Notes: a model not told the origin generated them from the letters alone. 64,000 bases of DNA from Bacteroidales bacterium (GCA_016286055.1 JAEERW010000006.1:186001-250000), one strand, 5' to 3'. Counted from the stretch's first letter, positions 51,490 through 61,267 are shown. Numbers and translations: made by a program.

Positions 51490-52305
51490 ATGAGAAATTA
51501 TACATTTATAAAGCTATTGGCAGTGCTTATGGTTTCCGTTACATTGTACTCATGCACCGGATACAACAAACTGCTCAAGAGTAGCGACTACGACCTTAAA
51601 TACGAAAAAGGTTTTGAGTATTACAACAAACAAAAATACAGCAAGGCTCTGCAGATATTTGAGCAGATAACCTCCGTATACCGTGGTCTTGAAAAAGGCG
51701 AGAAACTTATGTTTTATTATGCCATGACCAATTTCAAGGTTAAGGATTACTATTCTGCTGGATATTATTTCCGCAAATTTGCTTCCACCTATCCTCACAG
51801 CGAGTACAACGAGGAGGCTATGTTTATGAGCGCTTTCTGCTATTATCTCGATTCGCCCAAGCCGTCGCTCGACCAAGAGAGCACCGATATGGCTATTGCC
51901 GAGTTTGAGCTGTTTATTTCAAAATATCCCAACACTACCCGCAAAGATTCTTGCAATATGCTTTTAGACAAGCTGAGGCACAAGCTGCAAGTAAAATCTT
52001 ACGACAATGCATACCTTTATTACAAGCTTGGATATTATAAAGCCGCAAACGTGGCTCTCAAAAATAGTATCAACGACTATCCCGACAGCCCTTTCAAAGA
52101 GGAAATACTATACTATTCGGCTAAGTCGATGTATCTCTATGCCGATATGAGCGTCATTGAGAAAAAACATGAGCGCTTTCGCGAAGCTCAGCGCGACCTT
52201 AATGAATATGCCAAGGTATTTCCCGAAGGAAAGTTTATCAGAGACGTAAACAAAATGTCGGCAAACACTCAGGAACAATTAAATACATTACCGGTAATAA
52301 ATTAA
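51490..52305 (+). CDS. bamD: Outer-membrane assembly lipoprotein BamD
   Basis: A 271-aa lipoprotein (signal ending LYSC, Cys22) made of TPR repeats (KYEKGFEYYNKQKYSKALQIFEQI, YSAGYYFRKFASTYPHSEYNEEAMFM, YKAANVALKNSINDYPDSPFKEEILY). BamD is the essential partner of BamA in inserting outer-membrane barrels. It is first of a six-gene housekeeping operon: the omega-like gene follows after 6 bp. Confidence 0.93.
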   Translation: MRNYTFIKLLAVLMVSVTLYSCTGYNKLLKSSDYDLKYEKGFEYYNKQKYSKALQIFEQITSVYRGLEKGEKLMFYYAMTNFKVKDYYSAGYYFRKFASTYPHSEYNEEAMFMSAFCYYLDSPKPSLDQESTDMAIAEFELFISKYPNTTRKDSCNMLLDKLRHKLQVKSYDNAYLYYKLGYYKAANVALKNSINDYPDSPFKEEILYYSAKSMYLYADMSVIEKKHERFREAQRDLNEYAKVFPEGKFIRDVNKMSANTQEQLNTLPVIN

Positions 52306-52311
52306 CATACA

Positions 52312-52872
52312 ATGGATTATAAGAAAAACAACGCGCCCACATCGATTGTAACACGCGACTGTGGCGTACTTGAAAGCAAAACAGGAAACCTTTACGAAAC
52401 CGTGGTTGTGGCATCTAAACGTGCCGACCAAATTGGCGTTGACCTCAAAACCGAACTCAACAAAAAGCTCGAAGAGTTCGCTTCCTACACCGACAACCTT
52501 GAAGAAATTTTTGAAAACCGTGAGCAGATCGAAATCTCAAAATTCTATGAGCGCCTGCCCAAACCCACTCTCCTTGCCCTCCAAGAAATATTGGAAGACA
52601 AAATCAACTTCCGCATTCCCACCGAGGAAGAGATAGCCCAAGCTCGCGAAATCGCTGCTATCAAAGAGATGGAAGAGGAAAACGCTAACAAAGCTGTGAT
52701 TATCACTGACACGATTCCGGAAAAAACGTTCGACGACATCATTGCAGAGTCTAACGACTATGGAATAAGCACCGATGACGACGACGACGACCTTGAGGAC
52801 GAAGATGATGAGGCTCCTGTTGAAAAGAAAGCTTCAAAAAAATCTTCTAAAGCTAAGGCAGACGAAGATTAA
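52312..52872 (+). CDS. RNA polymerase omega-like protein with acidic C-terminal tail
   Basis: A 186-aa protein. The N-terminal part (TRDCGVLESKTGNLYETVVVASKRADQIG) matches the omega/Rpb6-type K-R-A-D-Q motif used by Bacteroidota omega proteins. The rest is helical and the tail carries DDDDDDLEDEDDEAP and a Lys-rich end. The position between bamD and coaBC is conserved in Bacteroidales. It presumably binds and stabilises the beta' subunit. The name rpoZ is likely but the protein is longer than classical omega, so the symbol is left open. Confidence 0.82.
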   Translation: MDYKKNNAPTSIVTRDCGVLESKTGNLYETVVVASKRADQIGVDLKTELNKKLEEFASYTDNLEEIFENREQIEISKFYERLPKPTLLALQEILEDKINFRIPTEEEIAQAREIAAIKEMEEENANKAVIITDTIPEKTFDDIIAESNDYGISTDDDDDDLEDEDDEAPVEKKASKKSSKAKADED

Positions 52873-52895
52873 AACATATTCAACTTACTGCTAAC

Positions 52896-54098
52896 ATGTT
52901 GGACGGGAAAAAAATACTTGTCGGCATCACCGGCGGCATATCGGCGTATAAAACAGCATCGCTGATCAGGCTTTTGGTTAAGGCCGGCGCAGAAGTTAAG
53001 GCTGTGATGAGCAGTGCGGCAAAGGAGTTTGTTTCGCCGCTCACAATTGCCACTTTGACCAAAAATCCCGTCTATACTGATTTTTTTAATCCCGAAAATG
53101 GCGAGTGGCATAGCCATGTGAAACTCGGTATTTGGGCTGATTTGTATGTAATAGCCCCTGCCACTGCCAATACTATTGCCAAAATGGCACACGGCATTGC
53201 CGACAACCTACTGCTTACAACAGTTCTTTCGGCACGTTGCAAGGTGATGGTAGCTCCTGCTATGGACGTTGATATGTTCCAAAACCCTATTACAAGGCAG
53301 AATATTGATATTCTACGCAGTAGAGGAGTGGTGGTTGCCGAAGCGGCCGAGGGTGAATTGGCTAGCGGTCTTACGGGCAAGGGGCGTATGGCTGAACCTG
53401 ACGACATTTTTGCACAAATTGAACAACAGTTGGCTGTGGTTCAGGATTTTAGTGGCAAAAACATTCTCATTACCGCAGGACCAACCCGCGAAAAAATCGA
53501 CCCTGTAAGATTCGTTTCTAACTATTCTACGGGCAAGATGGGATACGCCATAGCCGAATGTTTGGCATCGCGTGGAGCTCAGGTGGTGTTGGTGTCGGGG
53601 CCTGTTGGTTTAAAGCCTGTAAATAAGAATATTAGGCTTATACAGGTAGAATCAGCAGCCCAAATGTACAAGGCTTGTGTCGAAGAGTTTCCTCATTGCC
53701 ACGCTGCTATTATGTCGGCGGCGGTGGCAGACTACACCCCTAAGGCTGCCGCTCCCGAAAAAATCAAGAAAAACGGTGAAAAGGAGTTTACTCTCACCCT
53801 TGTGCCAACACCTGATATTGCCGCTGAGCTTGGCAAAACCAAGGGCGCAAACCAAGTGTTGGTGGGATTTGCTCTTGAAACCGAAAACGAGGCTCTTAAC
53901 GCTCAGAAAAAACTGGAGTCGAAAAATTTTGACTTTATTGTACTCAACTCGCTCAACGATAAAGGGGCTGGATTCGGCTACGACACCAATAGGGTTACCA
54001 TTGTGCATCGCAACGGAAAAACCTGTCCTTTTGAGCTGAAACCAAAAACCGAGGTGGCGAACGACATCGCCAACGAATTGCTCCAACTGCTAAAATAA
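52896..54098 (+). CDS. coaBC: Bifunctional phosphopantothenoylcysteine decarboxylase/synthase
   Basis: A 400-aa coenzyme A biosynthesis enzyme. The CoaC flavoprotein half (about 1-175) shows GITGGISAYKTASLIRLL, the histidine in SHVKLGIWADLYVIAPATANTIAKM (quoted in parts) and PAMDVDMFQNP. The CoaB half (about 190-400) shows ITAGPTREKIDPVRFVSN, STGKMGYAIAE, MSAAVADYTP and the K-x-K-K loop. It follows the omega-like gene and precedes DUF4835 by 6 bp. Confidence 0.95.
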   Translation: MLDGKKILVGITGGISAYKTASLIRLLVKAGAEVKAVMSSAAKEFVSPLTIATLTKNPVYTDFFNPENGEWHSHVKLGIWADLYVIAPATANTIAKMAHGIADNLLLTTVLSARCKVMVAPAMDVDMFQNPITRQNIDILRSRGVVVAEAAEGELASGLTGKGRMAEPDDIFAQIEQQLAVVQDFSGKNILITAGPTREKIDPVRFVSNYSTGKMGYAIAECLASRGAQVVLVSGPVGLKPVNKNIRLIQVESAAQMYKACVEEFPHCHAAIMSAAVADYTPKAAAPEKIKKNGEKEFTLTLVPTPDIAAELGKTKGANQVLVGFALETENEALNAQKKLESKNFDFIVLNSLNDKGAGFGYDTNRVTIVHRNGKTCPFELKPKTEVANDIANELLQLLK

Positions 54099-54104
54099 CC
54101 GCTT

Positions 54105-55016
54105 ATGAAACAGACGGCCGCATTATTGCTGATTGTATTGTTCACTATTCCGGCACTTTGGGCGCAGGAACTTAACTGCCGTGTAAATGTTAATTACACT
54201 GCCCTGTCAACTACTCCTACGCCAGTATTCCAGTCGCTGCAAAAAGATATTACAGCTTTTCTTAACGAACGCCACTGGACCAATCATCACTATGAATCCA
54301 ACGAACGAATCGACTGCAACGTGCTTATCAACATTACTGAGTTCAATGGCGTTGACCGTTTTGTCGGCACTATTCAGATCAACCTCAGCCGTCCCGTTTT
54401 TATGACTTCGTATAATAGTCCTTTGTTTACTTTCAAGGAGGGCGACGGCAAGTTCTCGTTCACCTATCTCGAAGGCGAAAACCTTCAGTTTATCGAAAAC
54501 ACCGTTACCAGCAACCTTACACAGGTGCTTGCTTTCTATGCCTATATAATCTTAGGGTACGACTACGACACTTTTTCGCCCCTTGGTGGCAGCGAATATT
54601 TCAAAAAAGCACTCCGTGTGGCGCTAACTGCTCAGGGTAGCGGATACGAAGGATGGAGCTCTGCCGACACCAAACAAAATTCACGCTACAATCTTGTGGA
54701 TGCTCTTTTGGACAAGCGTTTTGAAAATCTTCGCTTGGGAGAATATTACTACCATCGTCAGGGACTTGATGTAATGCCCACCGACCCTGCCGGTGGCCGT
54801 CGCAAAATGCTCGACGCTTTGAAATCTATTCAACGCTCTGAACGTGCTAAGCCTAATTCGCTCATTGTATCGCTATTTTTCACTGCCAAGAGCGACGAGA
54901 TTGTTAACGTGTTTTCTGAATCGCCCACCACCGAAAAAAACGAAGTGATGGAGATACTCAAAGAACTTGACGTAACCAATATGACCAAATATCAAAAAAT
55001 TACAAGCAGTAATTAA
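54105..55016 (+). CDS. DUF4835 exported protein
   Basis: A 303-aa protein with a signal peptide (about 1-20, ending LWAQ) and a conserved body typical of DUF4835: ELNCRVNVNYTAL at the mature N-terminus, ERIDCNVLINITEF, QINLSRPVF, YAYIILGYDYDTFSPLGG and DPAGGRRKMLDALKSI. The function is unknown. The place between coaBC and recN is conserved in Bacteroidota. A separate promoter box for recN follows. Confidence 0.9.
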   Translation: MKQTAALLLIVLFTIPALWAQELNCRVNVNYTALSTTPTPVFQSLQKDITAFLNERHWTNHHYESNERIDCNVLINITEFNGVDRFVGTIQINLSRPVFMTSYNSPLFTFKEGDGKFSFTYLEGENLQFIENTVTSNLTQVLAFYAYIILGYDYDTFSPLGGSEYFKKALRVALTAQGSGYEGWSSADTKQNSRYNLVDALLDKRFENLRLGEYYYHRQGLDVMPTDPAGGRRKMLDALKSIQRSERAKPNSLIVSLFFTAKSDEIVNVFSESPTTEKNEVMEILKELDVTNMTKYQKITSSN

Positions 55017-55024
55017 TAATTTTT

Positions 55025-55032
55025 TATATTTG
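55025..55032 (+). promoter_or_regulatory. recN: -7 box (TATATTTG) before recN
   Basis: An exact TAnnTTTG match 23 bp before the recN start, so recN-smpB can be transcribed apart from the bamD operon. Confidence 0.6.
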
Positions 55033-55054
55033 CAGAAGAAAAAAATAGATTTAA

Positions 55055-56719
55055 ATGCTTTTACGTCTAAAAATATCAAACTACGCGCTGATTTCAGAAT
55101 CTGAAATCAGTTTCGACAGCGGGCTTACTGTTATCACTGGCGAAACTGGTGCAGGAAAGTCAATACTGATGGGTGCGCTGTCGGTAGTGCTCGGAGCCCG
55201 TGCCGACTCGTCGGTGATTAAGCAGGGCGAGAAAAAAACTGTGGTGGAAGCCGAATTTGACATAAAGAATTACAATCTAAAAGAGTTTTTCGACCAAAAC
55301 GACCTCGACTACGACGACACTGTACTGATACGTCGCGAAGTGTTAGACTCTGGCAAGTCGCGGGCGTTTATCAACGATACCCCTGTTAATATCAACACTC
55401 TCAAAGATTTAGGCCTATTATTGACCGATATTCATTCGCAACATCAAACTTTGCTGATTTCAAATCCAGAGTTTCAAATGAGCATTGTTGACGCATTTGC
55501 TGCCAACAAAAATTTCTTGGATTCATATAAAATCCTATATCAGCAATACCGACAGAAAACTGCGCAACTTGAAAACCTTGAAAAAGAGGCTGAATCATCG
55601 CGCAAAGAAGCTGAATATCTGCATTTTCGTTTCGATGAATTGGATAAGGCTAACCTTCAACCCGAAGAACAGCAGCAACTTGAAGACGAACTTGAAATAC
55701 TTACTCACAACGAAGACATCAAGAACGCAATTTCACAGTCTTCAAACTTGATAATCAGCGCCGAAGATGGCACTGTGATACAAAAACTTAAAGAGGCGCA
55801 AAATGCTCTCTCTCATATATCTTCGTATTTTCCAAAAGCCGCCGAACTTAATTCACGTATAGAATCTACCTATATCGAACTCAACGATATAGGTCGCGAA
55901 CTCCAAAGTTTGGACGACAACACAGAATTTTCGCCCGAACGAATTGAAACTATTAATCAGCGGCTCACATTATTATACAACCTCCAAAAAAAGAACGGCG
56001 TAAAATCCGTAGAAGAACTTATAGCTATACGCGACGACTTTAAACAAAAACTCAACCTTATCGACAATAGCGATGAGATTATTTCAGAACTTAAAGACGA
56101 AATCAAAGAACTGGAATGTCAACTCTCGTTAGCTGCTGATGATCTTTCTGAGAAACGTCGCAATGCAGCGCAAGGTCTTTCAAAAGAGGTGATTTCGTTG
56201 CTTGCTTCTGTGGGTATACCTGACGCACAATTTGACGTACAATTTTTAACCTGTGCCGAATTTCTTGCAAATGGTAACGATTTTATCAAGTTTATGTTCT
56301 CTGCCAACAAGAATGTGGCTATGCAAGATCTCTCGAAAACTGCTTCGGGAGGCGAACTATCACGTTTGATGTTGTGCCTCAAATACATACTCTCGAAATC
56401 GGTGAAACTCCCCACCATCATTTTCGACGAGATAGATACTGGAATCTCCGGCGACATAGCAGGCAAAACAGGCGCTATGTTTAAACGCATAGCCGAATTT
56501 ATGCAGGTGATATGTATCACGCATCTGCCGCAGGTGGCAGCCAAGGGCGACCATCATTTCAAGGTGTACAAACACGAAGAAAACGGTATGGTGCGCAGCG
56601 ACATAAGGCCTCTGTCGCCACAAGAACGCGTAGATGAGATTGCAGCTATGCTAAGCGGCGAAACTGTTACCAAAGCGGCTCTAAAAAATGCTGAGGAACT
56701 TTTAAAAACGGCTAAATAA
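55055..56719 (+). CDS. recN: DNA repair protein RecN
   Basis: A 554-aa SMC-like ATPase for double-strand-break repair. It has the Walker A GETGAGKS (about 30), a central coiled coil (about 155-360), an ABC signature in TASGGELSRLMLCL and a Walker B in PTIIFDEIDTGISG, ending ITHLPQVAAKGDHHF. Start M-L-L-R-L-K-ISNYALI is the family N-terminus. The length is normal. Confidence 0.95.
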   Translation: MLLRLKISNYALISESEISFDSGLTVITGETGAGKSILMGALSVVLGARADSSVIKQGEKKTVVEAEFDIKNYNLKEFFDQNDLDYDDTVLIRREVLDSGKSRAFINDTPVNINTLKDLGLLLTDIHSQHQTLLISNPEFQMSIVDAFAANKNFLDSYKILYQQYRQKTAQLENLEKEAESSRKEAEYLHFRFDELDKANLQPEEQQQLEDELEILTHNEDIKNAISQSSNLIISAEDGTVIQKLKEAQNALSHISSYFPKAAELNSRIESTYIELNDIGRELQSLDDNTEFSPERIETINQRLTLLYNLQKKNGVKSVEELIAIRDDFKQKLNLIDNSDEIISELKDEIKELECQLSLAADDLSEKRRNAAQGLSKEVISLLASVGIPDAQFDVQFLTCAEFLANGNDFIKFMFSANKNVAMQDLSKTASGGELSRLMLCLKYILSKSVKLPTIIFDEIDTGISGDIAGKTGAMFKRIAEFMQVICITHLPQVAAKGDHHFKVYKHEENGMVRSDIRPLSPQERVDEIAAMLSGETVTKAALKNAEELLKTAK

Positions 56720-56728
56720 CAGAACATT

Positions 56729-57178
56729 ATGTCAGAATTAAATATAAAAAACAAAAAAGCCTCGTTTCAATACGAGATTCTTGAAAAATATGTGGCAGGC
56801 ATTCAGTTGCTTGGTACCGAAATCAAGTCGATACGCGACGGTAAGGCGGCTCTTACCGACTCTTACTGCTCGTTTACAGCTCACGAACTTTATGTGAAGA
56901 TGTATATCGGTGAGTATTCGCACGGTGGATATGTAAACCACGACCCACGCCGCGAACGCAAACTGCTGCTGCAGCGCAAGGAACTCAATAAACTTGAAAA
57001 AAAAGTTGAGAACACGGGACTTACAATTGTCCCCCTAAAAATGTTCCTCAACAAAGATGGCAAGGCAAAACTTGAGATAGCCCTTTGCCGAGGCAAAAAG
57101 ATGGCCGACAAGCGTGAGGATATGAAAGCACGCGACAACGCCCGCGAACTATCCAGAATCAAGAAAATAAAAGGATAA
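56729..57178 (+). CDS. smpB: SsrA-binding protein SmpB
   Basis: A 149-aa tmRNA partner for rescue of stalled ribosomes. Motifs are KKASFQYEILEKYVAGIQLLG (start of the barrel), GTEIKSIRDGKAALTDSYC, the YVNHDPRRERKLLL loop and the basic C-terminal tail ARDNARELSRIKKIKG. It is 9 bp after recN and followed by a terminator. tmRNA itself (ssrA) is not in the window. Confidence 0.95.
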   Translation: MSELNIKNKKASFQYEILEKYVAGIQLLGTEIKSIRDGKAALTDSYCSFTAHELYVKMYIGEYSHGGYVNHDPRRERKLLLQRKELNKLEKKVENTGLTIVPLKMFLNKDGKAKLEIALCRGKKMADKREDMKARDNARELSRIKKIKG

Positions 57179-57180
57179 AA

Positions 57181-57210
57181 AAAAGCACGGCATTAAGCCG
57201 TGCTTTTTTT
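57181..57210. terminator. Bidirectional terminator between smpB and the methyltransferase gene
   Basis: GCACGGC (57185-57191) pairs with GCCGTGC (57197-57203); A-run before and T-run after, serving convergent genes. Confidence 0.88.
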
Positions 57211-57228
57211 CTGCAAATATATGAAAGT

Positions 57229-58458
57229 TTATTCTTCGCGAACGCATTGCGGATTCAATATTCTCCAGCTCTGGTCTTCGGGATTTTCTATCAGTTTTTC
57301 AAGATAGTGGTATTTGATGCCGAACTTGTTTTTGATAGTGGTTATCTGGTTGAGAATCTTGGTGCGCTCCTCGTCGGAGGGTTTTTCGCCCTTTTCTGCG
57401 GTGATAATCACGTTTTTAGAAGTGTTGTCGTACTGAACAAATTCAAACACTTTGGTCTTGTAACCGTTGAGATTGAGCAGCAACGCTCTTATGCCATCGG
57501 TAATGATTTCGGCTTCGCGTTCGAGCATAATGCCGTATTTAAGAATGGGCTCAAGCACGTTGCTTTCGGTGATTTTCATCTGGCTGCGAATTTGCTTGTG
57601 GCAGCACGGCGATACAATTATAAGTTTCGCTTCTGATTTGATACCCATATAAATGGCGTCATCGGTGGCGGTATCGCAAGCGTGGAGCGCGATAAGTATG
57701 TCCACATTGTCGGCCTTGAAATCGTTGATATTGCTCTGGACGAATTTCAATCCGCTGAATTGTGATTTCTGCGCTAAGTTGTTGCCGAATTTTACAAGGT
57801 TTTCCTGAGTTTCGATACCTTGCATCATCACGTTCATCTCCCTAACGTTGGTAAGATAGTCGTAAGTGGCGAAAGTGAGATAGCCTTTGCCGCTTCCGTT
57901 GTCGATGATATTGAGAGGTTTGCAGTCTTTATAGCAATCGTAGAACGAGTCGATAATTTCAACGAATTTCTCTACCTGTTTGTATTTTGCGCTCATGCTT
58001 GGCACAAGTTCACCCTTGTTGTCGGTGATACCCAGCGATTTGAGATAAACGCTGTTTTTGGTGTCGATGCGGCGTTGCTTAGTGTTGTCGTGTTCGCCAT
58101 CGGCTGCTTGTGTAAATGTGGGTTTCTTGGCATACAACTTTGGCACGCGCTTATTGTTGTATTTAAGCTCGATGTCCTCTTTTGTGGTAAAAAGGTTGAT
58201 GTCGAGAAAGTTGCTGCCGATAATGGCTTGAAGCTGTGTAATGGCTTCTTCCACCGAGAAGTTTTTGGTGACGTCGTTTCTGTTGTACTTGTAAACAAAT
58301 TGGAGATGAGGCTGACCGTCGAGTTCAACGTACCTTACCACTATTTTGTTCATTTCTTGGTTTTCAAGTACTCTCTTAGCTAAGATGAGTTTGACGAATG
58401 TCTTTTTGTATACGGACGAACTTACTTTGTCTGTAAATTCTTTTACTACGTTGTCCAT
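57229..58458 (-). CDS. SAM-dependent methyltransferase (Methyltransf_32-like)
   Basis: A 409-aa protein. A helical/beta N-terminal part (about 1-150) precedes a Rossmann methyltransferase domain with IIDNGSGKGYLTFATYDYL (motif I, about 185-205), an acidic motif II, NVDILIALHACDTATDDAI and a conserved SPCCHKQIR. These features suit the Methyltransf_32 group, whose members are often described as modifying RNA. The substrate here is unknown. It is monocistronic and convergent with smpB. Confidence 0.82.
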   Translation of the reverse strand: MDNVVKEFTDKVSSSVYKKTFVKLILAKRVLENQEMNKIVVRYVELDGQPHLQFVYKYNRNDVTKNFSVEEAITQLQAIIGSNFLDINLFTTKEDIELKYNNKRVPKLYAKKPTFTQAADGEHDNTKQRRIDTKNSVYLKSLGITDNKGELVPSMSAKYKQVEKFVEIIDSFYDCYKDCKPLNIIDNGSGKGYLTFATYDYLTNVREMNVMMQGIETQENLVKFGNNLAQKSQFSGLKFVQSNINDFKADNVDILIALHACDTATDDAIYMGIKSEAKLIIVSPCCHKQIRSQMKITESNVLEPILKYGIMLEREAEIITDGIRALLLNLNGYKTKVFEFVQYDNTSKNVIITAEKGEKPSDEERTKILNQITTIKNKFGIKYHYLEKLIENPEDQSWRILNPQCVREE

Positions 58459-58553
58459 GGTTTGTCTGTGTTGTCTTTTTTAAATTAGGTTTTATAAATA
58501 TGTCATTAATCTATTACGCAAAAATCAAGCCGTAGTTTCTTTTTTTTATCATT

Positions 58554-59288
58554 TTATTTGTCTTCCCACACAAATTCTGCTCTGAACATGGGTTTTTTGT
58601 CGTGATTTTGCATCTCTATTAAAGTGATGTTGCCTTCTTGTTTTGAAACGAGGGTTACTTCCTGATTGTATAGTACTTCGCTCATGTAGTTTACGTCGGC
58701 GGCCACGAGTTTTTTTGTGTCGTGGATTTCGATTCCCGCCAAATCCATTGCCATTTCGATGTATCGCATACTATAAAGGTGTCGGTTGATATCTATGTCG
58801 GAATATCTGACAGTGTGCTTGTATACAGCGTCGGGATTGTCGATGGCAAATCTCAGGTGTTTGTATTTTTCTACTTGGGCGTCGCTTGAAACAATTTCGT
58901 GTATCTGAGGTAGCACATCGGTAATAAAAGTTGGACGACGGGTGCTGCGGTTGATGATAAGCCATTCTGTTGATACGCCAGCAATGGTTTCGCCGTTTTG
59001 CTCCACAATAAAATCGCGCTTGCAAGCAAGGCGTGACAGCTCTGTAATTTTGGTAGTTATCTTGATATTGCTGTTGATTTTCGGAAGCCGTTTTATGTCG
59101 AAATGAATTCCGGTAACCACCCATGTGAGGTTCTGCTGGTTGAGAATGTCGATGCTTGTTTTTAAATCAATGGCGTGCATTCCGGCAGTGTCGAGGATAA
59201 AATTGCCAAGCGAGGCAAGGCTTATTTCTCCGTTTATGTCTGTGTCTTTGTGAGTTACACGGTATTCGTTGCTATATGTCTGTTTCAT
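58554..59288 (-). CDS. Acyl-ACP thioesterase (FatA/FatB-type double hotdog)
   Basis: A 244-aa protein of two hotdog folds (about 1-125 and 135-244), the layout of bacterial acyl-ACP thioesterases. The N-terminal half shows EYRVTHKDTDINGEISLASL and WVVTGIHFDIKRLP, the C-terminal half TVRYSDIDINRHLYSMRYIEMAMD with the conserved D-x-N-x-H set. It hydrolyses acyl-ACP to free fatty acids. I choose the ATG at 59288: TATATTTG at 59311-59318 gives a start near 59304, and the 57 upstream residues would lie outside the transcript. Confidence 0.88.
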   Translation of the reverse strand: MKQTYSNEYRVTHKDTDINGEISLASLGNFILDTAGMHAIDLKTSIDILNQQNLTWVVTGIHFDIKRLPKINSNIKITTKITELSRLACKRDFIVEQNGETIAGVSTEWLIINRSTRRPTFITDVLPQIHEIVSSDAQVEKYKHLRFAIDNPDAVYKHTVRYSDIDINRHLYSMRYIEMAMDLAGIEIHDTKKLVAADVNYMSEVLYNQEVTLVSKQEGNITLIEMQNHDKKPMFRAEFVWEDK

Positions 59289-59310
59289 TTGTGATTTGTT
59301 AATTATGGTA

Positions 59311-59318
59311 CAAATATA
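59311..59318 (-). promoter_or_regulatory. -7 box (TATATTTG) of the thioesterase gene
   Basis: An exact TAnnTTTG match on the minus strand with a leader of about 16 nt. The gap to the divergent SpoIIE gene (59319-59457) holds that gene's weaker promoter. Confidence 0.65.
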
Positions 59319-59457
59319 GTAATAATTTGTAAAATGCGATATTTTAAATAATTTTGCCCGCTCAATTTTTTTTGGGCTGATTTTTGTTAGAAAAAAACTT
59401 TGACAATATAATTGAATAAAAATTGTAAAATTGAGAACTTGTTTTAAACATATCGGC

Positions 59458-61224
59458 ATGAGGATAGTTGTCTTGTTGGCTTTAATGACAATTCCTTTTG
59501 TGGAATGTGCCTATGCCAAGATTGACCCAGAAATTGTTAAGCTTGAAAAACAACTCTCCAAGGTTAAGAATAATAGCGAGAAGGTTAAATTGCAGATAAA
59601 CATAGCCCGCAGGTATCTACTCACCAGAAACGCCAAGTGCGACGAGTATTGTCGTGCGGCTATCAAGCTTGCTGAGCGAAACAAACTTGACATCTTGAAA
59701 GCTGACGCTTTAAGCGTGCAGGGCGACTATTTTTATCGGATAAAAAAATATTCGAAAGCCGCTTCGTCGTTCCTCGCAGAATATACCTTGCGCAAAAACC
59801 ACAAACAAATAAGGTTGCGAGCCAATGCAGCCTACAATCTGGGTTTGTGTTATTCCAAATTATCGTATCCAGCAGGAGGCTACAAAAAGAGTAAGAAGTA
59901 TTTAGAAGAAGCATTGTCGCTTGCTAAGAGATTGAAGGATAAAAATTTTGAAGAAAGCATAGCGGAGCAACTCTACTTAATGGCTTACAATTTTGGCAAA
60001 TACAAAGACGCCACAGAGTATATCAAAAACAATCTGCAAGGTGCCAACGCCGATTTGCGTCACGATATCAAGGAATTGCAAGATAGCGTTATAGAACTAG
60101 ACTCTACTATTGTGGTAAAGGATTCTCTTATATCCGTGATGCTTGAAGAAAACGCAAAACTCGACACCACTATCGAGAGAAACCGTCAGGAGCTCACCAA
60201 TCTCACCAAAAACCAGCTAATCAGTTTGATTGAGTTAGACCGCAAGGAAGAAGAGATATATCACAAGCAGAGCGAAATCGAACGCCGAAATCTTACGATT
60301 GCTATTATTATAACGGTGTCGGTGTCGCTGTTGCTGATATTGCTGTTGCTTTGGCGTCGCTATGCCGAAAAGAAAAAACTTAACTCGGCTCTCACCGAGC
60401 GCAACAAGTTAATTGCCGAACAAAATGTGGAGATCAACTCCAACCTTAAGATTATCAACCAGAAAAATCGCGACATCACCGACAGCCTCAACTATGCTGG
60501 CAAAATTCAGAAGTCGTTGCTGCGAAACTTCGCAAACTATTCGAGCCTTATGTCGGGATACTTTATATTGTATCTGCCCAAGGATATAGTAAGCGGCGAC
60601 TTTTATTGGGGTCATCAGGTGGGCTCAAAGTTTGTGTTTACTGTGGGCGATTGTACTGGCCACAGTGTCCCTGGTGCATTTATGAGTATGCTTGGAATCT
60701 CGTTGCTAAACCAGATAGTGGGTCAGCAGCATATTATCAAGGCATCGGAAATATTGGAACAGATGCGAATTTCGGTGAAGCTCAACCTAGGGCAGAGCGG
60801 CGACAACGAGGAGGAGGCTAAAGACGGAATGGACATGGCAATGTGCGTATGGGATATGGAGCAAGGCACAATTAATTATTCCGGAGCTTACAACCCTATG
60901 TTTTGGGTTAGGGCAGGACAGCTCTCTATTTTGAATCCCGAAAAATGTCCTGTGGGCATACACGCCAAGGAGCTCGATTTTACCGACCAGTATATCGAAG
61001 TTAAGAAAGGCGACCGTATCTATCTCTTTTCCGACGGATACGCTGACCAGTTTGGCGGACCTAAATTCGAGAAGTTTAAATTAGCCAGATTTAAGAAACT
61101 ACTTGCCGACACAAGCCACTTGCCGGTGCTTCGACAATATGATAAATTGGAGTCTGCATTTAAGGACTGGAAGCAAGATATGGTGCAAATTGACGATGTT
61201 TGCGTATTAGGTTTGGAAATTTAG
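59458..61224 (+). CDS. TPR-TM-SpoIIE phosphatase, SiaA-like
   Basis: A 588-aa protein. It has a signal peptide (about 1-20, ending YAK), an exported helical TPR-like region (about 25-220; KSKKYLEEALSLAKRLK), a membrane helix (about 280-302), a cytoplasmic coiled coil and a SpoIIE/PP2C domain (about 345-588; DIVSGDFYWG, GDCTGHSVPGAFMSMLG, DGMDMAMCVWD, FSDGYADQFGG, IDDVCVLG). I take the ATG at 59458; an in-frame TTG at 59431 gives a worse signal peptide. The next gene encodes a SiaC homologue, so this is the likely SiaC phosphatase. A weak -7 box (TAAAATTG) lies at 59426-59433. Confidence 0.9.
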   Translation: MRIVVLLALMTIPFVECAYAKIDPEIVKLEKQLSKVKNNSEKVKLQINIARRYLLTRNAKCDEYCRAAIKLAERNKLDILKADALSVQGDYFYRIKKYSKAASSFLAEYTLRKNHKQIRLRANAAYNLGLCYSKLSYPAGGYKKSKKYLEEALSLAKRLKDKNFEESIAEQLYLMAYNFGKYKDATEYIKNNLQGANADLRHDIKELQDSVIELDSTIVVKDSLISVMLEENAKLDTTIERNRQELTNLTKNQLISLIELDRKEEEIYHKQSEIERRNLTIAIIITVSVSLLLILLLLWRRYAEKKKLNSALTERNKLIAEQNVEINSNLKIINQKNRDITDSLNYAGKIQKSLLRNFANYSSLMSGYFILYLPKDIVSGDFYWGHQVGSKFVFTVGDCTGHSVPGAFMSMLGISLLNQIVGQQHIIKASEILEQMRISVKLNLGQSGDNEEEAKDGMDMAMCVWDMEQGTINYSGAYNPMFWVRAGQLSILNPEKCPVGIHAKELDFTDQYIEVKKGDRIYLFSDGYADQFGGPKFEKFKLARFKKLLADTSHLPVLRQYDKLESAFKDWKQDMVQIDDVCVLGLEI

Positions 61225-61267
61225 AAAAAAAATGCTTTTGGCTATTGATTTTTTGCTAAACTAAATT

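Noticed and set aside
59289-59459. 57-residue N-terminal extension of the thioesterase
   Set aside because: The exact -7 box at 59311-59318 places it outside the mRNA, and the hotdog fold starts at MKQTYSNEY.
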